A stretch of 64,000 nucleotides of DNA. Source: Candidatus Zixiibacteriota bacterium. GTDB taxonomy: Bacteria > Zixibacteria > MSB-5A5 > DSPP01. Location of the stretch: positions 248,001-312,000 of the forward strand of contig JAKEHY010000038.1 of NCBI GenBank assembly GCA_022614805.1. The letters are read 5' to 3'. Of the stretch, positions 16,905 to 28,229 are shown one piece after another. Numbering within the stretch: position 1 is the stretch's first letter; each line of letters begins with the position of its first letter. The notes beneath the pieces are model-generated. The model was not told the DNA's origin. It searched no databases and worked only from the letters and a program-made list of their open reading frames with translations. The position numbers and the translations under genes are program-made.

Positions 16905-16944
16905 TCTCTTTCCCCCTGCCTTTAGTTTCGGCAGGTGGCCTCTT

Positions 16945-17712
16945 TTAATTTAACCTAAACTTCTCTCCAAGATAGATTTTTCGGGCTTCGGGGTCGGAGG
17001 CCAGATGTTCCGAAGTGCCGGAAGTCAGAATCTTCCCATCGCATATAATATACGCACGATTGGTGATGGATAGAGTGGCTCCCACATTATGGTCGGTAAT
17101 CAAAAGTCCAAGCCCCTTGACTTTCAACTGGGAGATAATCTTCTGAATTTCCTCCACGGTTATCGGGTCGATGCCGGCAAACGGCTCGTCCAGAAGCAAA
17201 AAACGGGGGTCGGCCGCCAGCGCCCGGCCGATTTCCACCCTTCGCCGCTCACCGCCGGAAAGGGCGTATCCTTTGTTTTTAGCCAGCCGGGTTATGGCCA
17301 ATTCTTCCAGAATCTGTTCCATTCTTTTCCTGCGGGCGGCCCTATCCTTGACCCGCACTTCCAAAACGGCAAGGATGTTTTCCGCCACGGTGAGCTTACG
17401 GAATACGGAGGGTTCTTGGGCCAGGTAGCCGATGCCGGAGAGAGCCCGTTTGGCCATCGAAAAGGGAGTTATGTCCATTTCTCCCAAAAGCACTTTTCCC
17501 TCCTCCGGCCGGATGAAACCGATAATCATATGAAAGGTGGTGGTTTTGCCGGCGCCGTTGGGCCCCAGAAGCCCCACCACCTCGCCCGGATGGACTTCGA
17601 TGGAAACCCCATCCACCACCCGCCGGCTGAGGTAAGTTTTCGCCAAATTGGCGCTTTTCAAAACTGGCTTGCCGCTCGCTTTAAAATAGCCGGTCGAAAC
17701 GTCGCTGCTCAC
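16945..17712 (-). CDS. lptB: LPS export ABC transporter ATPase
   Basis: 255 residues with Walker A GPNGAGKTTT, Q-loop AQEPSVFRKLTV, signature LSGGERRRVEIGRAL, Walker B FLLLDEPFAGIDP and switch His in TDHNV. The LptB-type sequence and position before rpoN identify it. It powers lipopolysaccharide extraction from the inner membrane with LptFG, which is not in the window. Its ATG overlaps the stop of lptC by 4 nt. lptA, normally between lptC and lptB, is missing. Confidence 0.95.
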   Translation of the reverse strand: MSSDVSTGYFKASGKPVLKSANLAKTYLSRRVVDGVSIEVHPGEVVGLLGPNGAGKTTTFHMIIGFIRPEEGKVLLGEMDITPFSMAKRALSGIGYLAQEPSVFRKLTVAENILAVLEVRVKDRAARRKRMEQILEELAITRLAKNKGYALSGGERRRVEIGRALAADPRFLLLDEPFAGIDPITVEEIQKIISQLKVKGLGLLITDHNVGATLSITNRAYIICDGKILTSGTSEHLASDPEARKIYLGEKFRLN

Positions 17713-18251
17713 TCCGTTTCCTCCTTGGGCACCTTTACCTCTCCCGCCGGATTTTTCAGGTGGTAGCTGGTAAAATGGGGGTCGGTGACGAGCCCGCTGC
17801 CGGTCAAAATCGAACCATCCTTTTTGACGATTTTTACAAAACCCTCGGTCATAACCCGGCCGTTAGCCTGGTCCCATTTCAAGGAATCAGCATCGATTTC
17901 CGTGCCGTTGGCATACAACACCTTTACCTGTCCCCGCAGTTCCACGTAACGGGTTCTTTCAACGGCCGTTCCGGAGTCGGCGGTCACCCGGGCCTGTTCG
18001 TTTCCCGATGAATCGTAAAAAATTCCGTTTATATCGTATAAAAACATAGGTTCCCGATTGGCGTAGCGCACAATTCTATCCGCCTTAATCTGCGAAGTAA
18101 GGGTCCCCCGACTGGTCAAGGTTATGGTGGAGTTGAACAGCACCTCATCCGGCTCGGAGGGAGCCGGGTGGGGAAGCAAAGCGGGGGTTTGTTTCTGGCA
18201 GGCGGAAAGCAAAAACACCAAAGCGAGCATCGCGACTTTTACACTTCTCAT
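17709..18251 (-). CDS. lptC: LPS export protein LptC (lipoprotein form)
   Basis: 180 residues. The N-terminus ALVFLLSACQKQ carries a lipobox, so the protein would be lipid-anchored, whereas E. coli LptC has a membrane helix. The body has the YrbK/OstA-like beta pattern (FNSTITLTSRGTLTSQIKA, VELRGQVKVLYANGTEIDAD). It should pass LPS from LptBFG toward the periplasmic bridge. It lies between kdsD (6-nt gap) and lptB (4-nt overlap). Because lptA is absent here, this protein may cover part of the bridge, or lptA may lie elsewhere. Confidence 0.85.
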   Translation of the reverse strand: MRSVKVAMLALVFLLSACQKQTPALLPHPAPSEPDEVLFNSTITLTSRGTLTSQIKADRIVRYANREPMFLYDINGIFYDSSGNEQARVTADSGTAVERTRYVELRGQVKVLYANGTEIDADSLKWDQANGRVMTEGFVKIVKKDGSILTGSGLVTDPHFTSYHLKNPAGEVKVPKEETE

Positions 18252-18257
18252 ACCGCC

Positions 18258-19310
18258 TCAAATGACCCCCGCTTGCAACAGGTCGTGCAGGTGCAGAATT
18301 CCCATCAGCTTACGGCCGGAGGTTACCGCCAGAACGGTGATTTTATGCTCTTCCATCTGATTTAAGGCGGCCGCCGCCAGGGCCTCCGGGCGGGCGGTCT
18401 TTGGGCTGGCCGACATCACGTCGGAGGCGGGCAGTTCCATAAACTCCTTTTTCTTTTCCACCAGACGGCGCAAATCCCCATCGGTAAAAATCCCCAAAAG
18501 CTCACCTTTTTCGTTCACGACTGTAGTGGCGCCCAGCCGTTTGGAGGTCATCTCCAGAATCGCTTCCTTCACGGGCGTCTCCGGACTCACTTTCGGAACG
18601 CCTTCGCCCGTGTGCATCAGGTCCTCCACCTTAAGCCAAAGCTTTTTCCCCAAGCTGCCGCCCGGATGGAGCAGGGCGAAATCCTCCGGCGAAAAGTTCC
18701 GTTCCTCCAGAACGGCCAGAGCCAGGGCATCCCCCATCACCAAGGCGGCCGTGGAAGAGGAAGTGGGCGCCAAGTTGTTGGGGCAGGCCTCTTCCTCCAC
18801 CGAAACGTCCAGCGTCAGGTCGCTTTTTTCGGCCATCGGCGAGCGGGGGTTGCCGGTTATGGATATTATCGGCACGGCGATGCGCCTAAGCATTGGGAAA
18901 AGCTGGAACACTTCTTCCGTGGAACCGGATTTGGAAACGGCGATGACAACATCCCCCTTTTTGACCAGACCCAAATCGCCGTGAATCCCCTCCGCCGCGT
19001 GCAAAAAGAAAGCCGGAGTTCCGGTTGAAGAAAGGGTGGCGGCAATCTTGCGCCCCACGATGCCGGATTTCCCCAGGCCGGTGACGATTACGCGACCTTT
19101 GCATTTGAGCAGAAGCTCGACGGCTTGCTCAAACTGGCCGTTCAGCCGGTCGGTCAACTGCGCTACGGCTCCCGCTTCCACTTCAATCACGCGGCGGGCA
19201 AATTTCAAAATGGAAGAAGCCGGGCCGTTGGCGGCGTTCTTACCACCGCCTGGAACAGCGGTTTTGTTTCCCGAGGACTTCGGGGCTACTGGTATTGTGG
19301 TTTTTCCCAT
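18258..19310 (-). CDS. kdsD: Arabinose-5-phosphate isomerase (Kdo pathway)
   Basis: 350 residues: an N-terminal SIS domain (VIVTGLGKSGIVGRKIA; SKSGSTEEV) and two CBS domains in the last 120 residues. It makes D-arabinose 5-phosphate from ribulose 5-phosphate for Kdo synthesis. ATG at 19310 was chosen because the promoter -10 box (19335-19330) lies downstream of the alternative TTG at 19340. It is first in the kdsD-lptC-lptB-rpoN transcript. The phosphatase gene kdsC, often next door, is missing. Confidence 0.94.
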   Translation of the reverse strand: MGKTTIPVAPKSSGNKTAVPGGGKNAANGPASSILKFARRVIEVEAGAVAQLTDRLNGQFEQAVELLLKCKGRVIVTGLGKSGIVGRKIAATLSSTGTPAFFLHAAEGIHGDLGLVKKGDVVIAVSKSGSTEEVFQLFPMLRRIAVPIISITGNPRSPMAEKSDLTLDVSVEEEACPNNLAPTSSSTAALVMGDALALAVLEERNFSPEDFALLHPGGSLGKKLWLKVEDLMHTGEGVPKVSPETPVKEAILEMTSKRLGATTVVNEKGELLGIFTDGDLRRLVEKKKEFMELPASDVMSASPKTARPEALAAAALNQMEEHKITVLAVTSGRKLMGILHLHDLLQAGVI

Positions 19311-19329
19311 CCTACGCGCTGGTGGAAGG

Positions 19330-19358
19330 AATATAAGCAATGCCGGAGGGAATTACAA
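19330..19358 (-). promoter_or_regulatory. Promoter of kdsD
   Basis: Minus strand TTGTAA (19358-19353), a 17-bp spacer and TATATT (19335-19330). The start near 19323 leaves a leader of only about a dozen bases before the ATG at 19310. It fixes the kdsD start. Confidence 0.55.
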
Positions 19359-19408
19359 TGAGTTATGGCGATTTTCCCGGGAGTCTGGGTATATTCTCCA
19401 GGATATGA
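19358..19408 (+). CDS. Possible 16-residue leader ORF before the membrane protein
   Basis: ATG at 19358 has a strong SD (GGAGGG, 7 nt away) and reads MSYGDFPGSLGIFSRI. Its TGA overlaps the ATG of the downstream membrane protein as ATGA. The downstream gene has a poorer SD of its own, so the small ORF may deliver ribosomes by coupling. No peptide function can be claimed. Confidence 0.4.
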   Translation: MSYGDFPGSLGIFSRI

Positions 19409-20256
19409 AACCGAATCGGTTTCCGGGTTACGGATGGGCAGGTTTGGCCGTTATTTTTCTGGCCGAAGTTTTACTCTTCATTGAGTTCAGACCGGTTGGC
19501 ACTTTTTTCACACCGCTGGTTTGGACCGGCTGCATTCTTTTTATTGATGCCCTCGCTTTCAAGAAACGCGGAGCCTCCTACCTCGTCACCCGCCGCCGCG
19601 AATTTCTGACCCTGCTTCCCGTTTCGGTACTTTTCTGGCTGGTTTTTGAGGGCTACAATCTTTTCCTCGACAATTGGCGCTACGTCGGTTTGCCGGAAAA
19701 TCTCTGGATTCGGATTTTCGGCTACACCTGGTCTTTTGCCGCCATCTGGCCGGCCGTTCTCGAAACTAACGAATTGCTTTTGGCTTTTGGAGTTTGCCGC
19801 ACCGCGCGAATACGACCGCTTGACTTTTCGAACAGGGTGCTGAACGTTTTTATTCTTTTTGGGGCTGTTGAGCTGCTCCTCCCCATTCTTTTTCCTTCCC
19901 GCTGGTGGGGCATTCTGGTCTGGACCGGTTTTGTCTTTCTTTTGGACCCCCTCAATTTCCGCTGGGGCCGGCCTTCTATAATTGCCGAATTCCGGCGGGG
20001 TCGCCTGCAGCTTTTTCTGACCCTGATGCTGTCCGGCCTCATTTGCGGTTTTTTATGGGAATTCTGGAACTTTTGGGCCGGGGCGAAGTGGGTTTACTAC
20101 GTTCCGGTTTTGGCAGATGTTAAGATTTTTGAAATGCCGGTGGTAGGGTACTTCGGTTTCTTAGCCTTTGCCTTGGAGGTGTTCGTTATGTACCACTTCG
20201 TTCGGCCCTGGCTTTTGAAAGAGGCCGTCAGCGCCTCGCAACAATTGCAGGGGTAA
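19405..20256 (+). CDS. Polytopic membrane protein of unknown function
   Basis: 283 residues with about eight hydrophobic segments and Trp/Phe-rich loops (LFWLVFEGYNLFLDNWRYVG, LWEFWNFWAGAKWVYYVPV). The paired W-E-x-W-N type motifs in two halves hint at an internal repeat. No catalytic motif was recognised. It is the only plus-strand gene within the minus-strand Kdo/Lpt cluster, separating kdsD from kdsA, and its stop abuts the kdsA stop. The ATG at 19405 overlaps a short upstream ORF. Confidence 0.75.
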   Translation: MKPNRFPGYGWAGLAVIFLAEVLLFIEFRPVGTFFTPLVWTGCILFIDALAFKKRGASYLVTRRREFLTLLPVSVLFWLVFEGYNLFLDNWRYVGLPENLWIRIFGYTWSFAAIWPAVLETNELLLAFGVCRTARIRPLDFSNRVLNVFILFGAVELLLPILFPSRWWGILVWTGFVFLLDPLNFRWGRPSIIAEFRRGRLQLFLTLMLSGLICGFLWEFWNFWAGAKWVYYVPVLADVKIFEMPVVGYFGFLAFALEVFVMYHFVRPWLLKEAVSASQQLQG

Positions 20257-23893
<3,637 letters not shown>

Positions 23894-23897
<4 letters not shown>

Positions 23898-24178
23898 AAT
23901 ACCCGGGGAACTTTAAAGAAGTTATCCTTGCGGTCGGGGGCGTTGGCCAGTGCCTCCTCCACCGACAGGGAGGGTTCGACCACATCTTCCCGCCAGGCGG
24001 GTGGCAAGGGAACCACCGTCTCGTATTCGGTTATGCCGGAGGTGTCCACTTTTTGAATCTGGCCGACGTATTCGAGTACGGAGGAAAGCTCCCTGGCAAA
24101 ACGGGCCTTCTCCTCTTCCGACAAGGCCAGCCGTGCCAGTTTGGCATAGCGTTCCACATCGGAAGGTTGAAAAGTCAT
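23894..24178 (-). CDS. gatC: Asp/Glu-tRNA amidotransferase subunit C
   Basis: 94 residues with the GatC pattern DVERYAKLARLALSEEEK and the C-terminal FFKVPRVL. GatC stabilises the GatAB complex that amidates Glu-tRNA(Gln) or Asp-tRNA(Asn); gatA and gatB are not in the window. A consensus promoter ends 6 nt before the ATG and no SD exists, so the mRNA is probably leaderless. A diverged copy of the gatC 5' part lies at 25346-25455. Confidence 0.92.
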
Positions 24179-24184
24179 AGGGAT

Positions 24185-24212
24185 ATGATAGAGGAAAATG
24201 AATCGATGTCAA
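24185..24212 (-). promoter_or_regulatory. Promoter of gatC, probably leaderless
   Basis: Minus strand TTGACA (24212-24207), 16 bp, TATCAT (24190-24185). Only 6 nt separate the -10 box from the ATG at 24178, so transcription should begin at or next to the A of the start codon. Confidence 0.7.
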
Positions 24213-24264
24213 GGATGACCTTTCCAACAACCAAAAGTCGCCTGGCTGCCACAAGTTACGCATG

Positions 24265-24514
24265 TATTGTTGCCAGACATGGGTAACAAATGAAAAAACG
24301 CCCCTGGCATCTACAGAGCGTGACCGGTGGTAACCCAACCGGGTCCCAGCTTGATCCAAACCGACTAGACAAGTTTTTACATGCGAGACAGATATCCAAA
24401 ACCGCTTAGCCCCCCGGCCTCCGCCGGGGGGATTCGTTTCCCAGGGGCAGAGGCCCCTGGGCTAACCTTTGGGTGGGCGCAAAAAAAGTGTTACCCATGT
24501 CTGGGTACTGTACA
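24265..24514. mobile_element. MITE of about 250 bp with 26-bp terminal inverted repeats and 15-bp target duplication
   Basis: The left end (24265-24290) starts TGTATTGTTG and continues CCAGACATGGGTAACA. The right end (24489-24514, reverse complement) starts TGTACAGTAC and continues with the same 16 bases. GCCACAAGTTACGCA directly abuts both ends (24250-24264 and 24515-24529), a perfect 15-bp duplication. The inside has no gene, but holds two perfect 9-bp GC hairpins with 4-nt loops (24410-24431, 24440-24461). The ends and the long duplication recall IS481-family elements; that assignment is from memory and uncertain. It fills most of the gene-free stretch 24213-24654. Confidence 0.8.
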
Positions 24515-24654
24515 GCCACAAGTTACGCATCCCTTGCTTTTCCATCGGCGGCAGATTAAATTAGGTGCACGTTCGGCATAGCCCGAAGTTTTGGGCGGAG
24601 GGATGACCGCCGCCCGGCTTTGCAAACGTTGACGCCCGGCAAGGGCAATACAAG

Positions 24655-25344
24655 ATGAAAAGCGCGACAAACAACCCCGCTATCGGCATAGAAAGGGAAG
24701 AGGCCAAACCCGTGACCGTGACCAAAAAACGCAGGAACCTGCAAGGGTATTTGGACGAAGTTCCAGACCGCATTTATCTCGGTCTCGTCCGCATCCACGA
24801 GCTTTCCCGGGACGGCCTCATCGAAAACCGAAAGGCGACCGCCGCCATTCAGGAAGCGCTGGGCCTGGAGGCCTATCCGCCGCAGGCGGTCAGACGGCTT
24901 ACCGGCATTTTCTCCCATCGGGGCTATCTGGAAAAAGTGATAAAGGGAGGAATGTTGAAGGGGTACCGCATAACCGATTTGGGAAAGCAGGTTATCGCGC
25001 GGGAAATTCAGCCGGGCAGCGAAAAGGCCCGGCCGGGCAGAAGGCTGGTTTTTCGGCTTCCCAAGCTCTCGGAGGAGGATTTCCGGACCCTGATGGAAAG
25101 AGCCAAAGCGTTCGAAGAGGCCAGCCGGAAGCTGAAACAGAACGAGAAGGACCTGGCGGCCCTCAAGAAAAAAAAGGAAAAGCTAACCGCCCGCCGGGAC
25201 CGCTTCACCGAGCAAATTAACGAGCTGGTTTCCCAGCAGGCCGGCATTTTGGAAGAGAATCAGGGGCTACGAAAGCTTGTTTCCCAGTCGACTTTGGCCG
25301 CCGAGAAATTACGAGAGATACGGGACATTATCCAGCGGGGCTGA
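24655..25344 (+). CDS. Unrecognised protein: winged-helix-like N-half, coiled-coil C-half
   Basis: 229 residues. Residues 28-120 look like a winged helix (IYLGLVRIHELSRDGLI, then MLKGYRITDLGKQVIARE). Residues about 135-225 form a long heptad-patterned coiled coil (LKQNEKDLAALKKKKEKL). A DNA-binding protein that dimerises through the coil is plausible. No known family was identified. The SD is poor; ATG 24655 was taken because it begins the open frame. It lies in an accessory patch between the MITE and a gatC fragment, which suggests acquisition by transfer. Confidence 0.55.
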   Translation: MKSATNNPAIGIEREEAKPVTVTKKRRNLQGYLDEVPDRIYLGLVRIHELSRDGLIENRKATAAIQEALGLEAYPPQAVRRLTGIFSHRGYLEKVIKGGMLKGYRITDLGKQVIAREIQPGSEKARPGRRLVFRLPKLSEEDFRTLMERAKAFEEASRKLKQNEKDLAALKKKKEKLTARRDRFTEQINELVSQQAGILEENQGLRKLVSQSTLAAEKLREIRDIIQRG

Positions 25345-25345
25345 C

Positions 25346-25455
25346 CCGCTCCCACCACTTACCCAATCGGGTTTTTTCCTCTTTTGTCAAAGCCAAGCGG
25401 GCCAGTTTGGCGTAACGGCCCACGTCGGAAGGTTTAGAAATTATGACCGGGTGAT
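25346..25455 (-). pseudogene. Diverged fragment of gatC (5' part)
   Basis: The minus strand encodes KPSDVGRYAKLARLALTKEE, matching the N-terminus of the intact GatC (QPSDVERYAKLARLALSEEE), and DNA similarity continues slightly upstream of the start. After about 35 codons the similarity ends and the frame stops at 25328. The several synonymous and conservative differences show an old duplication, not a recent one. The fragment lies 1.2 kb upstream of intact gatC in the same orientation, with the MITE and the gene at 24655 between them. Confidence 0.7.
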
Positions 25456-25516
25456 ACATTCTCTTTTTTCGTTGCCCAATGACCGCTGGCAGAAAACCCG
25501 GAACTCGGAAGAGAAG

Positions 25517-26965
25517 TTGAACAAACAAACGACGCTAGTTTTTTTGTTTTTGGCAGTCACTGGATTTATTGTTTTCTACCCGGGGCTGAAGGTCGGTTTT
25601 GTGGCCGATGATTTTATCTGGCTCGAAAAGAGCCGGCACGTAAGCGAATTCAATCTATTTGACACGAGTAGTTTCGCTTTCGTCAAGGGCCGTCCGGGAA
25701 CGATGCTAATCTTTTCCGTGCTCGACCGTTTTTTCCATCTCTATTCTACGGGCTTTCATTGCGTAACATTAACCTTTCATATATTGAATGCGTTTCTGTT
25801 GTTTCTAATTTTTCATACCATCAAACTGAATTATGGATTTAGTCTTTTAGTTTCTCTGCTTTTTCTGATTCACTTTTCAAATGAGGAAAATATCTTCTGG
25901 GCCGCATCCTTGTGCACGGTATTTTGCCTGTTTTTCTATCTTTGCTCGGTTTTGATTTATCTAAAATGGCTGGAAAATAGTCGTATGATTTTTAAGATAA
26001 GCGGATTGATTTTCTCTGTTTTGGCTGTGTCCGTTCGAGAAGACGCCGTTACCATACCCCTTGTCTTTTTGATGCTCCATTTTTGGAATGATAAAGCCAA
26101 GGAAGATAGACCCATAACTTGGGTCACTTCATTCCACAAGAATTGGTTGTTTTTCCTTCCACCCTTGTTCTTTTTGATTTATCGATGGGTTTCACTGGCC
26201 CAGGACCCTCGAGGGTATTCTTTTGCCTTTAGCCCTGTCATTTGGGTTCAGAACATCGCGTATTTTCTTGTGAACCTGTTACTACCCGTACGCTACGCTT
26301 TCGATAAAGTTGGCTATGATGTACAAACAGAGTTTCGGAATCACTTAATGTCCTATCAGAGTTCTGTAGTTGGAGTAATAGGCATCTCATTATTAATTTT
26401 GTTTTTCTTGGCCGTAAGGGCTAGAAAGAAAATTCCTAATCTCGTAAAGGCTGGGCTGCTATTATTCTTTATTGGACTGCTTCCATATTTGTTTTTGGTT
26501 GGAAACGCCCCAAGGTTTCTCCATTTTTCTTTGATTGGGGGGATGATTGTGATTTCCAGCGCCCTTTACGCGGCGGCGAGACTATTTTCAATGCCCAGTC
26601 CGGAAAAATTTGTTTTACTTCTTGGAGCTGCCTTCACAGTTGGAAACTTGATCGTTTTGCACGAACGCGCCGGATGGTGGGTTAGAGCGGGCCAATTGGC
26701 GGAAAATATCGTAGCAGAATCTTCGGTTTTGGCTGGAAACCTTGAGAAAAATGAGGCCGTCTATATTACCAATCTTCCCCGTCGGATAAACGGAGTCTAT
26801 ATTTTTCACATTGGTTACAATGAGGCAGTATCCCTGTTTCATCCGGAAACAGATAGAAGATTGCAGGATATAGGTACTAAAGATTTTGATGAGCTTAGAA
26901 GTTATAAGGATCGAAGAATTTTTACTTATAAGGCCGGCAAAATGCAGGAAGTAAGAATTCCTTAA
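25517..26965 (+). CDS. Putative GT-C type membrane glycosyltransferase
   Basis: 482 residues with about ten to eleven hydrophobic segments. The first periplasmic loop has FVADDFIWLEK (Asp31-Asp32), the place and form of the catalytic Asp motif in GT-C (PMT/ArnT-like) enzymes. The C-terminal 80 residues are soluble. The TTG start at 25517 has GGAAGAG upstream and opens directly into the first helix. Base composition is markedly AT-rich against the surrounding genes, suggesting horizontal transfer. It is convergent with purA (1-nt gap). Acceptor and donor cannot be told; glycosylation of an envelope component is inferred. Confidence 0.65.
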   Translation: MNKQTTLVFLFLAVTGFIVFYPGLKVGFVADDFIWLEKSRHVSEFNLFDTSSFAFVKGRPGTMLIFSVLDRFFHLYSTGFHCVTLTFHILNAFLLFLIFHTIKLNYGFSLLVSLLFLIHFSNEENIFWAASLCTVFCLFFYLCSVLIYLKWLENSRMIFKISGLIFSVLAVSVREDAVTIPLVFLMLHFWNDKAKEDRPITWVTSFHKNWLFFLPPLFFLIYRWVSLAQDPRGYSFAFSPVIWVQNIAYFLVNLLLPVRYAFDKVGYDVQTEFRNHLMSYQSSVVGVIGISLLILFFLAVRARKKIPNLVKAGLLLFFIGLLPYLFLVGNAPRFLHFSLIGGMIVISSALYAAARLFSMPSPEKFVLLLGAAFTVGNLIVLHERAGWWVRAGQLAENIVAESSVLAGNLEKNEAVYITNLPRRINGVYIFHIGYNEAVSLFHPETDRRLQDIGTKDFDELRSYKDRRIFTYKAGKMQEVRIP

Positions 26966-26966
26966 A

Positions 26967-28229
26967 TTATCGCTTCACTATCGTCGCTTCCCGTTCCGGG
27001 CCGGTGGAGATGAGGGAGATGGGAACGCCCAAAGTTTTTTCGATGGTGGCGAGGTACTTCCGGGCGTTTGGCGGGAGCTTGGCAAAGCGGGTGATGCCGC
27101 GGGTGGAGCTTTTCCAGCCGGTGTAAGTCTTGTAAACCGGCTTGCATTCCGAAAGCTCGCACAAATCGAGCGGAAGTTCATCGGTCTTTTTGCCCTTATA
27201 CTCATAGGCCACGCAGATTTCGATTTCCGGGAAGTTGTCCAGAACGTCCAGTTTCATAATCGCCAGCTTGTCGGTCCCGTTAATCCGGCAGGCGTGCTTT
27301 AGTATAACCAAGTCGAGCCAGCCCGTGCGCCGCGGGCGGCCGGTGGTGGCGCCGAACTCTTCTCCGGTTTTGCGCAAAAGCTCCCCCTCCAGTCCGGTCA
27401 ACTCGGTGGGAAAAGGGCCGTTGCCAACCCGGGTCGTGTAGGCCTTCATCACCCCTATCACTTCGTCAATCGCCTTCGGCCCCACGCCGGTGCCAGTCAA
27501 GGCACCGCCGGCAATGGTGTGGGAGGGGGTGGCGTAGGGATAGGTGCCGAAGTCCACGTCCAGAAGCGAACCCTGCGCCCCTTCAAAAAGCACCGATTTC
27601 CTTTTCTTGATGGCCTCGTTCAAAAAGCGGGAGCCGTCCACCAGATAGGGGGAGATGAATTTTTCGTAGCTGCGCAATTGCTGAACCAGACCGATGGGGT
27701 CGATTTTGGAAAGCTGGCCGGCGTGATTTCGGCAGGAAAGGATGTCGTTCACCTTACGGGATAGTTTTTCGGGCGAGAGCAAATCGACGGCGCGGATGCC
27801 GCGGCGGGCGTACTTTTCGGAATAGGCCGGGCCGATGCCGCGTCCGGTGGTGCCGATTTTCTCCCCCCGGCGGGCCTCCTCCCACAAGTCCAGCTCCCGG
27901 TGGAAGGGGAGAACGATATGCGCTCCGGCGGAAATTTTCAGCCGCCCCTCCACTTTCACTCCCCGGGCGGCCAGCATTTCAATTTCCCTTTTCAGTTCCT
28001 CCGGTTCGAGAACGACCCCGGAACCGATGAGGCAGATTTTTTTGGGGTGCAAAATGCCGGAGGGAATCAGATGCAGCACAAATTTTTCCCCGTTGACGTA
28101 AACGGTATGCCCGGCGTTGGCTCCTCCCTGGTAGCGGGCGACGATGTCCGCTTTTTGGGAGAGAAAATCGACGATTTTCCCCTTCCCTTCGTCCCCCCAC
28201 TGCAGGCCGACCACGATGCGGTTCGGCAT
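26967..28229 (-). CDS. purA: Adenylosuccinate synthetase
   Basis: 420 residues. It couples IMP, aspartate and GTP to adenylosuccinate in AMP synthesis. The GTP loop GLQWGDEGKGKIVD, catalytic His in GGANAGHTVYV, the IMP-binding GTTGRGIGPAYSEKYAR and TRVGNGPFPTE are intact. ATG overlaps the engB stop as TGATG, making it the last gene of the tig-clpP-clpX-lon-engB-purA run. Confidence 0.97.
   Translation of the reverse strand: MPNRIVVGLQWGDEGKGKIVDFLSQKADIVARYQGGANAGHTVYVNGEKFVLHLIPSGILHPKKICLIGSGVVLEPEELKREIEMLAARGVKVEGRLKISAGAHIVLPFHRELDLWEEARRGEKIGTTGRGIGPAYSEKYARRGIRAVDLLSPEKLSRKVNDILSCRNHAGQLSKIDPIGLVQQLRSYEKFISPYLVDGSRFLNEAIKKRKSVLFEGAQGSLLDVDFGTYPYATPSHTIAGGALTGTGVGPKAIDEVIGVMKAYTTRVGNGPFPTELTGLEGELLRKTGEEFGATTGRPRRTGWLDLVILKHACRINGTDKLAIMKLDVLDNFPEIEICVAYEYKGKKTDELPLDLCELSECKPVYKTYTGWKSSTRGITRFAKLPPNARKYLATIEKTLGVPISLISTGPEREATIVKR

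Noticed and set aside
19311-19340. TTG start of kdsD at 19340
   Set aside because: The promoter -10 box at 19335-19330 lies downstream of it, so it would not be on the mRNA.
24410-24461. CRISPR-like or terminator reading of the two GC hairpins
   Set aside because: The stems are different sequences, there are only two, and no T-run follows. They are better read as the interior of the MITE.
25277-25516. N-terminal extension of the GT-C-like protein to 25277
   Set aside because: It would overlap the winged-helix gene and read through the gatC fragment. The first helix starts right after TTG 25517.
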